Positions 23,090 to 33,928 of a stretch of 64,000 nucleotides of DNA are shown piece after piece; the stretch's first letter is position 1; every line of letters begins with the position of its first letter. The stretch is taken from positions 47,000,752 through 47,064,751 of the forward strand of contig NC_079206.1 in assembly GCF_026745355.1 (NCBI RefSeq), given 5' to 3'. The stretch comes from Beta vulgaris subsp. vulgaris. Taxonomy: Eukaryota > Streptophyta > Magnoliopsida > Caryophyllales > Amaranthaceae. Both the position numbers and the translations under genes were made by a program. The notes below the pieces were generated by a model. That model searched no databases. It was not told where the DNA came from and saw only the letters and a list, made by a program, of their open reading frames with translations.

Positions 23090-23725
23090 ATTTGAAAGAT
23101 TAAAATCATGGAACTAACCCATCCACTATCCACCAAATTCAAATACAAACTAAAGATGAAATGACATATAAATCTCATTAATATATAACGATAAAACAAC
23201 TAGTTACATAAATAATACAAAAGATCAAAAAGTAAAATGAAAAAGCAAAAATAAAAAATAAGAGTTACAACTAAATGACTAATTACAAAAAAATATAATA
23301 AAAACAAAAAATATATTAAATGAAATAAGAAATTGGAAATCAAAAAAAAATCCAAAACAAAAAATCTATAAACTGATCTAAAAAAAGGGGAAAAAACGGA
23401 AAACGAAAAAAACAAAAAGAAAGGGATAAAAAACAGAAACGAAAGGGATAAAAAAACAGAAACGAAAAAATCTTCTTCTAAGCACAGAATCTCGCCACTC
23501 CCCTTCATCTCGCCAACACCTTCTCAGCACAGAATCTCATGAGGCGCAACATCTTTGCATCATCATCATCATCATCATCAATAGTAGGCGGCAACATAGG
23601 CGGAATCATCAACATCTCATCATCTCAGAATCGTCGGAATCACCCTCGAAGAAGATGGCAATGTAGGCGGCGAGTCATTCATCGCGGTGAGGATGAAAGA
23701 GAGGTCGAAGATGAAGGGTGAGCAC
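23090..23725. other. CACTA-B core, left part: A-rich tract and unrecognised GC-richer segment
   Basis: 23200-23465 is strongly A-rich on the plus strand. 23466-23725 is GC-richer, with a duplicated CAGCACAGAATCTC and an (ATC)n run near 23558-23580. It resembles a coding exon in composition, but no protein family is recognisable. Its end, GTCATTCATCGCGGTGAGGA, is repeated right of the hAT element at 27147. Confidence 0.5.
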
Positions 23726-26700
23726 CAGTGGCGGATCTAGAGTTGACATTAAGTGGGTTCAAGTCAAAGTCAAAGTCAAAAGTCAAACTTATAGACTGAA
23801 AAAATAAATATATATAACAAGAAAAATAATCAATTTATTAAAGTTTAAACCAAACTGACACATATTTAAATATTAACTTGTTTTCTTTTTTGACAATTGT
23901 CCTCGACGAGGTTTCATTTTCTAAAAATACTGCATAATATCTTCATTTGTGACACTATCAAACATCTCATCTTCTATGAACGTTACCAAGCAATCATTCA
24001 TCCATTGATCACCCATTCGATTTCGCAACTTGTTCTTGACATAATTCATGGAAGAAAAAGCCCTTTCAACACTTGTTGTAGCAACTGGAAGGATTAGAGC
24101 CAGCTTTAAGAGAAAATACACCATTGGATACACAACATGTTTTCCCGTTTCCACTAACTTAGAAGAAAGTTCACCTATCCCTTTTAACTCACAGAATTCT
24201 TTCTTAGAACGCATATCAACAATATAATTCCCAAGTTGATTTTCAAGTGGTCCAAGGTCACCTGTAGAAAAGTCATTTGGATAGAATAGAGCTAACTTGA
24301 GCAACTTTTGCGTATCAAAAGCCTGAAATGAGTTGATTGGACTTAAAGAAGCCACACATAAAAGAATGTCAGTCGTCTCCTCATCAAACCTATTGTTGAT
24401 CTCTTGGAGAAGAAAGTCAATAGTTGCATAAAATATTTCAGCACGATAACGATGAAGATTTGAGACCATTGGTGCCTTACGCTTGGACTTTCCTTCCAAA
24501 GTAAATCTTTCATTCATAGTGGGAACAGAAATTTCATGCGTTTCGCAAAATGAAGAAACTTTATCTAATAGAGATCCCCAACCTTCATCTCTCATGGATT
24601 GTAATCGTTTCCTAGTTATGTTAACTTGGTCAATAGCATTTAGAATATCCTGGTCTTTGCGCTGCAATGCCATAGACAAATCATTTGTAATTCCCAATAG
24701 CAGGAACATGAGATGTAAAGGGAAAACAAAATCAAAAGATTCAACCAACTTCTTCATTATTCGTGCTTCACCCCTATGTTCAGACTCTATGCCTTCCTCG
24801 TCAATATACTCAAGGGTATCTATTAACGAAGAGAACATGACTAGTAAACTATTGAGAGTTTTATAATGAGAACTCCATCGAGTGTCAGCAGGCCTTTGTA
24901 GACTCGTTTCTTGATGTAGACCTCTTCCGCTTTGAAATGCACCACTACATATGCCGTCTTTGACTTCATTTGCCCTTTTAGCACGAAGTACATCACGACG
25001 CCTGCAAGATGCTCCAACAATATTCAACAATCATGATACTAGACTGAAAAATGAAGCAATATCACCTTGTTTTGATGCCACTGCCACAAGTGTCAATTGA
25101 AGTTGGTGTGCAAAACAAGGGATGGAAAATGCTGATTTATTTTCTTTTAAAACCAATGTTTTTAATCCATTAAACTCGCCTTGCATATTACTGGCTCCAT
25201 CATAACCTTGCCTACGGATTCTTGATACAGTCAAACCATTTTCTGACAAGATTAAATCAATGGCTGCCTTTAGTGTCAAAGCTGTGGTATCGGGTACATG
25301 TATAATACCTAAAAATCTCTCTGTCACGATACCCTTGTGATCAACATAACGCAATACTATAGCCATTTGCTCCTTAATTGAAACATCACGTGATTCATCA
25401 ACTAAGATACCAAAAATGTCATCTCCAAGGTCTTCCATAATGGCCTTCACTGTCAATCGAGAACAAGCATGAACAATATCTTTTTGAATCTCAGGGGAGA
25501 CTAATTGCAAATTTTTTGGAGCATTTTCAAGAACAACTTTATCAATATCTTCATTATTATTTGCTAGAAATTTCAAAAGTTCAACAAAATTACCCCGATT
25601 TTTTGAATCTGTCGACTCATTATGCCCTCTAAAGGCTAAACCCATTCGCAAAAGCCATTTTATACATTCGACTGTAGCTTCTAAGCGATTGCGATAATCC
25701 TCCTTCTCCTTATCACTAAAAACATTGAACATGTCCTTGACAGTTTTTACTTCGTTCTTTAAAGTTTCAAACATAGTGTATGCTTGATTATGAGAACTAC
25801 CACATTCACCCACATGGATATCCAATCTTTCTCTTTTATTCCAAGATGACCACCCAACAGTAACAAAAGCATCACCTCCTCCTTTTTGAGAATCATCAGA
25901 CTTAAACAAATAGCAATATCGACAATAAGCTGCGTCTTTCACAATACTGTACTCCAACCAATCACCATAAGTATCATACCAATCTGGATTAAAACGACGT
26001 TTCGATCCCCCTATGATTCTTTGAGGAAAATCATGTTTACGAGGTTGAAAAGGTTCTTGTAAAACATAATATTTCCTTATCTCAATCTGATCATTTATAT
26101 GGTAATCAGTAATTTTGTTCCTTAAGCCTGGGTCAGCAAGCAGGTTGCTCAAATCAACACGCTTATACTTAGAGGGTTGTTTAGATATTTGCGGTAATCT
26201 ACTTGCATCATTCCCATCTTCACTTTCTATCTCTACATCTTGATTTGTTTCTTCTTCAGTTGAGTTGTTTGATTTAAAATAATTAAGTAACGTATTCCGG
26301 GGACGTTTTGACATTTACATTAACAATAATTGTATACAATTAAAAAAAATCTAAATTTGAATAAATAATTTAGAATTTCAAATGTTGACTATATTTAATT
26401 ACTCTAAACATCAAATACTCACTAACTCACCACATAAAAAAGGGATCTAAATTGTGAATTGAAACTATAGGATAATAAGTTAATTCTATAATATATTCAT
26501 CATTGATTTAGATTTGTAGAAGAAAAAATAATCTTTTAAAAAATAAACAGTGTTTTTTTTACCTTTTATCCTGTCGAATTAGCCGAATATTGAAATTGTT
26601 GGAAACTGGAATAATTGTTCTCCAAATATCTGACTTCCCGGCTTGCCCAGTAAAATTTTGTCAAAAAACACATATATGATGGTAATTTGCTGGTGTGATG

Positions 26701-27088
26701 TTGTGACGGCTATGTGATGTGACAGATGAATTGTTTTTTCTAGTGGAAAAGAGGGTAGGCTTATAGTACCGTAAGAAGCAAACTGATTTTATTTACTGTA
26801 TTTGATTTTTTTTATATTACTGTTTCCAAGTAGGATAGGGAGATAGGTAACTAGCTTACCTGTTTTTCCGCTAGAAACAGATGAAAAAGCTGCACATGGG
26901 AAGTTGTTTTATTGAACTAGTCAACTGTACTAGATAAGAAAGCAAAGGAAATTGTGCAGAATCTCTTCCACTCACGTTTCATCTTTTTTTTTTTCTTTTT
27001 TTTTCCCCCAAATTTAATTCACTAAATTTTTCCTAAAATCTAAGTGGGGTCATTTGACCCCCCAACCTAAAACGTAAATCCGCCCCTG
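23726..27088 (-). mobile_element. hAT transposon nested in CACTA-B
   Basis: The ends are CAGTGGCGGATCTAGA on the left and, inverted, CAGGGGCGGATTTACG on the right. The exact 8-bp duplication GTGAGCAC flanks it (23718-23725 and 27089-27096), the hAT hallmark. At 3363 bp it carries one long transposase frame on the minus strand, interrupted by a single stop. It is the best preserved DNA transposon in the window and the innermost layer of the left nest. Confidence 0.93.
23921..26314 (-). pseudogene. hAT transposase (TTF-type zinc finger / DUF4371 / hAT dimerisation), one in-frame stop
   Basis: The ATG at 26314 opens 427 codons to a TGA at 25033-25031, and the same phase then stays open for 369 more to 23921. 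Without the stop this is a single-exon frame of about 797 codons. The N-terminus is Ser/Asn/Glu-rich. A TTF-type zinc finger region follows at about residues 95-170, with DAAYCRYCYLF and a later His. A DUF4371-like domain spans about 175-420 (GILVDESRDVSIKEQMAIVL with the catalytic-core Asp, then GYDGASNMQGEFNGL). After the stop comes a helical insertion, and the C-terminal hAT dimerisation domain holds LPVATTSVERAFSSMNYVK and KLRNRMGDQWMNDCLV. This is the plant 'zinc finger MYM-type 1-like' hAT type. It would act in the nucleus on its own ends. The lone stop suggests recent inactivation. Confidence 0.92.
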
Positions 27089-27096
27089 GTGAGCAC

Positions 27097-27600
27097 CGCT
27101 AGATTCTAGTAAGGCGACGAGGATGGTTTCTTCGCTCACGTTTGTCATTCATCGCGGTGAGGATGAAAGAGAGAGGTCGAAGATGAAGGGTGAAGCGGTG
27201 AAGGTGAGAGGAGAGAGGATTGAGGGTGAAGGGTGAGAGGAGAAACAACGTGTGAGAGAATATAAGGAAACAAACCAAACCCTAACTGATGATAGCATGC
27301 GTTTCATACTATTTTTAATATTTTTTTAAATGATATTGCTGCGATTTTTGTCAAGAACCGCAACAATATATTAAAATATTATTTTTTAATAATATTTTAA
27401 TATATTATTGCGGTTCTTGACAAAAACCGCAACAATAGGTCTGGTCAAAAAGTCAATTTTTTTCAAAATTTTTCCTGTCGATACTATATTGTTGCGGTTT
27501 TTGGTTGAAACCGCAGCAATATATTTATTTTACATTTTACCTTTGCTTTTTACGTGAAATATTGTTGTGTATGGGTAAAACCGCATCAATAAGCAATTAT
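27097..27600. repeat. CACTA-B right part: duplicated segment and subterminal inverted repeats
   Basis: 27147-27200 repeats the left-side segment GTCATTCATCGCGGTGAGGA, so the hAT insertion lies within or beside a local duplication. 27335-27445 is a near-perfect palindrome in which GCGATTTTTGTCAAGAACCG and its inverted partner surround an AT-rich loop. More CGGTTT motifs run to the end. Confidence 0.75.
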
Positions 27601-27613
27601 TCTACTAGTGGAT

Positions 27614-28813
27614 GCATCGTTCTTCGACTCCCTCACTGAAGACTGTAGGGAGTAGCGGATACGCTTTCCCTTGTCGTCGCAGACGATGATGGTGTTGATG
27701 TTACCTTGTCGAGCTCCTTAGCTTGTTCCATTGTTCAGGAGATGCCACCGCTTATCTGGCCAAGGAGGATATTGGTCAGTTCCCGAAAGGGGAGATGCTT
27801 AATATTTCTATTATCCAAGTGTACATGAGGTAACAATACTCAAAGTTGTGATTTTTTTTTACATTTCATTATATGAAAGTTGTATTTTCCACATAAAATT
27901 TACATTTGCCAATGAGTTTTTAGGGCAACGCAATCTGGCTTGGATGGATTTGAGGATGATATTGGACGTGTTTGTTGGATCCAGAGAGTACCGCAGATGT
28001 GAATGCATTGGAGAATGTAACGACTTACATTCATTGTGCTTTGACTGGATTCGTCGTTCTTGGTGCTAGTATCATCTTCGCGCCAATCATTCAAGAGTAA
28101 TATTCTATCTTAAAAGTTTTGCAAATATTGATTGTTGCATGACATGTGAATATTTTATTAATTATTGTTATTCAATCTTGCAATAGCCGTCTTTGGATGC
28201 TCCTTGTCATATGTCCCTCACTCAGGATAATTTATGTATCTGATTCCGCTCGCTTACACAAGGAGCGGAAGTTAAAGATTAGACCATCTATTGATCAGTT
28301 TGATATATTTTAAATGAATTGAAATTATAATATACAACAAATAAAGTCTAAATCATTTGATGTTGTGTTCTGTAGTGCTTTTAGGAGGTTTTGGTTGAGC
28401 GGTAACACAGTTCGTTGGGAGAAGCTTCTTTGGAAGTGTGTTGAGGTATAATAGACTTATTTTATTCAATTAAAAGTCTATGTTATTCTCATTATACGGT
28501 AAATTTCCTCATTTTCTTAAAACTTTTGATAAAGTGCCCACAACAACAAGGAGGCACGGAGTGCGGTTATTTTGTCATGCGATACATTTTTGACGTACTC
28601 ACTTCATATTTTGGTTGGGAGGATTTCGATGGAGTAAGTTTTTGTTTACTTATAACTCATTTCATATTTTATATATTTAACTATTTGAGGCTAACTTTGG
28701 TGAATTATTTTCAGGTTGCTCGTACCTTTACCCACGATCCTTATACAGATGATCAAATCAATGAGGTGAAAAATAAGTGGGTAAGATACTTTATTGATAA
28801 TTGCATTGCGTAG
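27614..28813 (+). pseudogene. Ulp1-like C48 cysteine protease segment of CACTA-A
   Basis: After CACTA-B the second gene continues. Near 27738-27830 a block reads ATAYLAKEDIGQFPKGEMLN, then ISIIQVYMR, the usual approach to the protease in CACTA-encoded Ulp1 proteins. At 28534-28625 is the active-site block CPQQQGGTECGYFVMRYIFD, whose Cys corresponds to the catalytic Cys of Ulp1/SENP proteases, followed by a C-terminal exon ending FIDNCIA at 28813. Introns with GT/AG edges separate the pieces. Families of this type remove SUMO-like modifiers; their role in transposons is not known. The catalytic His and Asp blocks (27940-28310) are too broken to place, so it is inactive. Confidence 0.72.
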
Positions 28814-28905
28814 GTTAGTTAATTTTCTTTGTTTCTCTATCTTTAGACGAATATAAATTAGTGCAACTTGTACCAATCAACATTATCGTGTTGACATGGA
28901 TTTCA

Positions 28906-28907
<2 letters not shown>

Positions 28908-28953
<46 letters not shown>

Positions 28954-28980
28954 TTATATATATATATATTATATATTATA

Positions 28981-29018
<38 letters not shown>
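28908..29018. repeat. AT microsatellite
   Basis: (TA)n with short AT interruptions, in the 3' part of CACTA-A. Confidence 0.95.
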
Positions 29019-29019
<1 letters not shown>

Positions 29020-29077
29020 AGATTCGCGTGATATCTATGTTGGATTGAATCGTATTTATTTCTTATTGAACTTGGAA

Positions 29078-29225
29078 TTTGGATGGTGGATGTTGGAGGA
29101 AAATTGGTTCTTAGAGGATGATGGATGTTGGATGAATTTTGGATAGATGTTGGTTGTTGGGTAAATTTTGGATGAAGGATGTTGGTTATTGGATGAATTT
29201 TGGATGATGGATGTTGGTTGTTACA
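29078..29225. repeat. degenerate tandem repeat rich in TTGGATGATGGATGTTGG
   Basis: About four irregular copies of a 35-45 bp unit built from TTGGATGAATTTTGGAT and GATGGATGTTGGTTGTT. It lies in the 3' non-coding part of CACTA-A. Confidence 0.75.
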
Positions 29226-29404
29226 TATAATGTTGTATAGGTTAATTCCCAATTATGGGTTTATCCAATTTACAATCGAAACTCTGCCAAAATCTGTGCA
29301 GAAAATTTTGTTGCATATTGCTGCATTCTGATGCATCTTGCTTCGTATATAAGGAGGTTGGATGGAAAATACGTGCATAAAATATATATTTTAAAAAAAA
29401 AAAT

Positions 29405-29721
29405 TCAGTATATTGTTGCGGTTTCTAGAAAAAACCGCAGCAATATGCTGTATTTTATAATAAAGAATAAGCATATTGGTGAAAATCGCAGCAATATGCT
29501 TATTTTTATTTATAAAATAAAGCATATTGTTGCGGTTTCAATGGAATCCGTAACAATATACGGAATTTTTCTAATATAAAATAATTATATTGTTGCGATT
29601 TACGCTAAAAACCGCAACAATAAATTCAATACATATTGCTGCACCCTTAATTGTTGCGCGGCCAAAACCGCCACAATAGGTCATTTAATGACCGCAGCAA
29701 TAAGCATTTATTCTATTAGCG
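29405..29721. repeat. CACTA-A right subterminal repeats and terminus
   Basis: Eight or so copies in alternating orientation of TATTGTTGCGGTTT / AAACCGCAACAATA run up to the terminal inverted repeat at 29700-29721. The innermost pairs form hairpin-like couples of about 50 bp. Confidence 0.82.
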
Positions 29722-29724
29722 TTT

Positions 29725-29907
29725 GATGAAAGTCCTTAGTGATACGGTGATAAAACAACAGAAGAACATGGAGATAATGACCACGCAATTAAAACTTTGA
29801 AGCAACAACTTGATGGACATCATGAGGAGATGATGAAGAAGCTGGAAGAAGTGGTTGAAGAAGAAGTAATAGAGGAACACAACTCCCCTTCCATTCATAA
29901 TGTCTAG
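29725..29907 (+). pseudogene. decayed retroelement ORF, 3' part
   Basis: Directly after the right TTT, the frame reads MKVLSDTVIKQQKNMEIMTT, in phase with the frame that ends at 2078. A one-base shift then leads into an acidic coiled-coil-like tail (HHEEMMKKLEEVVEEEVIEE) that stops at TAG 29905-29907. It belongs with the ORF at 407-2078. Confidence 0.65.
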
Positions 29908-30500
29908 TTCGTGTTTCTGTTAAAGGAACATGAACTCTTAGCTTTTGTTTCTTTTCTTTTCCCCTTTTTTTTTTTTTGTTTTTTACTTTAATGGAACAAG
30001 TGCTATAAATGTAATGACTTTTGCTATATTTATCTTCATTTGTGATTTGAATGCATAATTTCTTACTTGGAATTGCTAGTGTTTATGTGATTGATGTTTG
30101 AGCAAGTCTAGCCTTTAAACTTCCTAATTTCACCATGTATTGTTTTGGTGCTTGTTAATGGTTTAAAGGTCTTGTAAATATAAGTCTTCCCAAAATCACC
30201 AAGAGTTTGAACTTTTTGACGATGACAAAGGGGGAAAAGATACCAGGAACAAATTATTAAGTTAAAAATTGAAAAAAAATGAAAACTGTAAATCCTTAAT
30301 CAGCCTTAATTAAATTATAATTCCCTCGTTCTATAATAAGTGAAACACTTCTCTAAAAAATATCTCACATAAAAGAGAGAAGTGTTTCACTCATTATGAA
30401 ACGGAGGAAGTATAAAGTATTATTTTTTCTTTTTTATTCTCTTACGTTATTTGTTATTTTCCTTAGTTTGTAACTTTGTTGTCGTCATCAAAAAGGGGGA
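29908..30500. other. retroelement 3' untranslated region with a small MITE and polypurine tract
   Basis: T-rich non-coding sequence. It contains a fold-back MITE at about 30320-30410 and ends at 30490-30500 with AAAAAGGGGGA, a good polypurine tract. A second related motif, GATGACAAAGGGGGAAAAGA, lies at about 30222-30241. Multiple such purine tracts are typical of Sirevirus-type Ty1/copia elements; that lineage assignment is inference. Confidence 0.5.
30320..30410. mobile_element. short Stowaway-like MITE
   Basis: TTCCCTCGTTCTATAATAAG at the left pairs with the inverted right end CTTCCTCCGTTTCATAATGA. GTGAAACACTTCTCT and AGAGAAGTGTTTCAC form the inner stem. TA lies at the right edge. At about 91 bp it is almost entirely a hairpin. 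Confidence 0.7.
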
Positions 30501-30501
30501 A

Positions 30502-31818
30502 GTTATTAAACCCTAGTTTTGATGATGACAAAGGAACAAAGATACAAACTAAGTATTGGACTAACAAGTTGTTTAAGTGAATGAATTTCAAGGTATCAAT
30601 AAAAAGATCAAAGAGAATACTAAGTCAAAGAAGAAATCAAGTTTGGATTTTGAAGACTAAGTGAAAATACTGGAGAAGCATTGGAGCAAGAAGACCAAAG
30701 CGAGGCTTTTTGTTTCTAGTTCCAATGTAAAGGAATGAGTAAAGAATGGTAAGGAACTGTGACAATTTAAAATGAGAATGAGCGTTTGTTCCTTTGTAAG
30801 GAACGTACGAACTGGCGCTGTCATAATAAGTTAAAAGGAACTAACTATAAAAAGGAACTAAACTTAGGATGAAACAGTACAACTGTTTAATTATGTTTGT
30901 TGAGTAATTTATGCCTAGATTTTAGGTATCCGTTTTATTTAAGTAAAAATCTGATTTTAAGGAAAATCTTTTTAAGGAAAAGATTTTATTTTTATAAAGA
31001 AAATAAATATCCTTTTCGGTTTTATGAAAAATATTTTTGGTAAAAGGATTTCATTTTGGTTTAATTAATTAAAATATATTTTAATTAAATCAGATTTTAG
31101 AATTACTACTTTAAGTGGTTGCTAAAATTGAGGGAGCAGTAATATGTTTATCTCCCACGTTTAACAGTGATCAAGGAGATCATGGTTTAAGGAGGAACAT
31201 GTTCCTCCGAATAATGAACATCATGGGATAATGGTTTTATAACTAAAACATGTTTTAATCCCACGTTGTAAGTTATTACCACTATAATTACTAGTGTCTA
31301 ATTAAGTCTCAATTTGTGTCTGACCAAAAACAAAGTGGCAATGCCTTCATTCTCTCATTAAAGTCATTTGTTACTTACCTTCTTACTCTAATTCCACTAA
31401 GTTATTATTGATCAATTGTATTTTGGTTTATGGGATAAGGGGACTTTGAGTTAAGTTTTGTAAGAGGGAAGCTTTGAGTGAAGTGAGTTAAAGTGAGAAA
31501 AATTCCAGTGAAGTTGAGAGGAATAGCTGTTAAGGGAACAATTGTTCAAGAACTTAAGTTTAGGAATTCAAGGTGTGACCCGTGAGTAGAATTAGGTTGT
31601 AACAAAGTTGTTTGGCTTAATTAGTGAAAGAGTTGAGTCTAAAATCTTTAGTGGTTGAGGTTGTTTCTTTTTGTTGGGCCCAAGAAATTTTTCCTCGAAA
31701 AAATCTCTTGTGTTCCTTTAGCTTGTTTCTTTATTTAAGTTCAAAATTCTGCAAAAAGTTACGTTTATTTCTACGCATACAATTCACCACCTCTTGTATT
31801 GTTCCTAGTGAAATAACA
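30502..31818 (+). repeat. LTR-like segment of the decayed retroelement
   Basis: It follows the polypurine tract with GTTATTAAACCCTAG and ends GTGAAATAACA, so GTTATT...AATAAC forms the inverted terminal pair expected of an LTR; the first T of a canonical TG is replaced. Length is about 1.3 kb. Its end abuts a MITE that lacks its left half, which fits an LTR boundary. The partner LTR would lie left of the window, so identity between LTRs cannot be checked here. Confidence 0.5.
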
Positions 31819-31966
31819 TTATGAAACTACATATTGCGGCGATTCTAACAAGATTACATATAAATATGTTTTTTTATATATACAAATGAGAGTATTTGGT
31901 CAAAAATTTTAAAATTTGACTTCAATAGAGAGAAATAAGCATTATATTATGGGACGGAGGGAGTAG
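31819..31966. mobile_element. right half of a Stowaway-like MITE
   Basis: It ends ATTATGGGACGGAGGGAG followed by TA, a Stowaway terminus, but no matching left terminus is found. The sequence begins directly at the proposed LTR edge (31818), so the retroelement probably inserted into this MITE. Confidence 0.5.
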
Positions 31967-32411
31967 AAATTTTGAGTTTCATTGTAAATTAGACGGTGAC
32001 ATTGTTGTACTTTTATTTCATTTTTCAAACTTTTAAGGAGGCAGAAGCTCATCCTATTTGGATTTGGAATTTGTTTACAAAGAAGGTGATGTTGTTTTGT
32101 GGTAAAAAGGATGATATTCTAATTAAGATGGTTAGGGGATCAAAACCTCGCCCAAAACTTTTTGTATCCCTTAAAATAGAAAGAAGAATGTCATATTAGA
32201 GCTTACTTGGCGCCATTTTTGTTTTCTCATTTTAGGGTTGATTTGTTCATTCTTGAACTTCAAACTGCCATTTTTTAGGCTTTGAGAAACTACTCTAATC
32301 ATAATTGGGTTGTTTCGTTTCATTTTTAACATCTAACACTTCACTACAATAAAGTCTGTAAAGTTTCAAAGATAAAAAACTAGAATTCTAGTTCTTGTTT
32401 AAATTCCTTAA
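31967..32411. other. AT-rich intergenic sequence
   Basis: A 67-residue reading frame at 31996-32199 shows no family features. I see no element or gene. Confidence 0.4.
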
Positions 32412-32820
32412 TGCTATATTTGGATAGCAAGATTTCATTTCAAATCCTGGATTTGGATGAAATCTATTGTTTGGATGGCATGGAATTTGAAATTATGGAA
32501 TTTGTGCAAATTCTTATCAAAAGCCTATATTAGTAGAATTTTGAATTCAAGCTATTACCTTGTCATTTGAAATTATATCCTCATACATATCCCAACTCCA
32601 TGAGTATCTATATCCCAACTTCACTCATTCTCTTTTTAATATTTATTTCTATCTCCTTTAATAAACCCATATTTTTTCTCCCTCCTTCATTAAACCTCTA
32701 TTTCTCTCTCCTCTATCAAACCCCCTTTACAAAACAGTGACTAGGAATTGAAATACAAACTTTAAATTTCAGATTTCAATTCCATTATTTGAAATGAAAT
32801 ACAAGTTTCTAAACACTACC
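32412..32820. mobile_element. PIF/Harbinger-like MITE
   Basis: The left end TGCTATATTTGGATAGCAAG pairs with the inverted right end GGTAGTGTTTAGAAACTTGT. Both continue into ATTTCATTTCAAAT. TAA flanks both sides (32409-32411 and 32821-32823), the 3-bp TWA target of this superfamily. At 409 bp it is non-coding. Confidence 0.68.
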
Positions 32821-33202
32821 TAATCTCATTTTTTGGCAATTCATTTTATGAACGATTTACATTAACTTTTAATATAAACACATATATCTCACTTTAAAGT
32901 TTTAACACAACACAGGCTTCCATTTCTTGATCGAGATGCAATTCGCCCATTTCTATTCCATAACTACACTATTATTCCTACATGAGGTGAACGTGTAATT
33001 GGCAACAAACAAGGTGCATTGTATGAGGAAGTTCTATTTGATCTCTAAAATGAACAAATTATATACATAAAGTGGACATTTTTATGATCAAAATGACACT
33101 TATACACTGTTGCAGCCCTCAAATGTACTGTTGTGATTTTACTTTTTCTATATGCGAATTTTGTACATCACATAGATGTACAGGATGTGGTTTCACTTAC
33201 GA

Positions 33203-33537
33203 CCCGTTTGGTAGTTAATAAATTCCGGTAATAGGAATGAATTTTAAGTGTAATTTTATTAGGGAAGCACTCATAAAATCTCCATGGGGAGGTATTTTTT
33301 TCTCCATGGGCAAGCAATCTCACCCATAAACTTGTGTTTTTATCTCCAAGGGGAAGCAATTTTCATTACCACTCATTACCACCTACAAGGTGGTATTGGA
33401 TTGGAATGAAAATTCAAGAAGGAAAGTGGACACTTTAGGATAAATTAGCATTACCATGAGAATGGACAATGATATTTTTCACAAATTTACACACAAATTC
33501 ATTCCCATTACCACCATTTAACCAACTACCAAACGGG
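33203..33537. mobile_element. MITE with CCCGTTTGGTAGTT termini
   Basis: CCCGTTTGGTAGTTAATAAA at the left pairs with the inverted right end CCCGTTTGGTAGTTGGTTAA. Both arms go on to GGTAAT-GGAATGAATTT. No clear target duplication is visible, so the superfamily is open. Inside is a duplicated TCTCCA-GGGGAAGCAAT motif. It lies about 400 bp downstream of the RAMP4-like gene stop. Confidence 0.68.
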
Positions 33538-33928
33538 AAAGCACAAGGAAATTTGAAAAGCTTTTAACACCAGGAACAAAGGCACCTATATACAAGCTAC
33601 AATTGCTCAAAGATTTTGGGGATTATATAGCTGAACCCATCACACTCGTCGATTATCACCAAATGCAGAAGAGGATTGAAAAATTACTAATAACCAATTC
33701 TGCACAAGATATTATATAGAAGTCATATGACTACACGAGTACGAATGTAAAATTTCTAAGTGTTAACCTCGTAAAAATACAAAACTAAATTTCCACAATA
33801 ATCTCAGCATATAATTAACCTTCACATAATTTCTAAGAGACACCAGCAACAACATTTTCATGACATCCCAAACTAAAAGTAGAACACGTTATAGTCTACA
33901 TTATCAGCTGCAAGACGTTTCGATATCT

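Larger units (their letters stand above)
22809..27610. mobile_element. CACTA-B: non-autonomous CACTA nested in CACTA-A
   Basis: It begins CACTAGTAGAATAAATGCTT and ends in the inverted form AAGCAATTATTCTACTAGTG, flanked by GAT on both sides (22806-22808 and 27611-27613). Without the hAT element it is about 1.4 kb, made of subterminal CGGTTT-type repeats and a core of unknown origin, and it encodes no transposase of its own. The termini match CACTA-A, so a CACTA-A-like element probably mobilised it. It splits the second gene of CACTA-A just before the Ulp1-like part. Confidence 0.9.
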
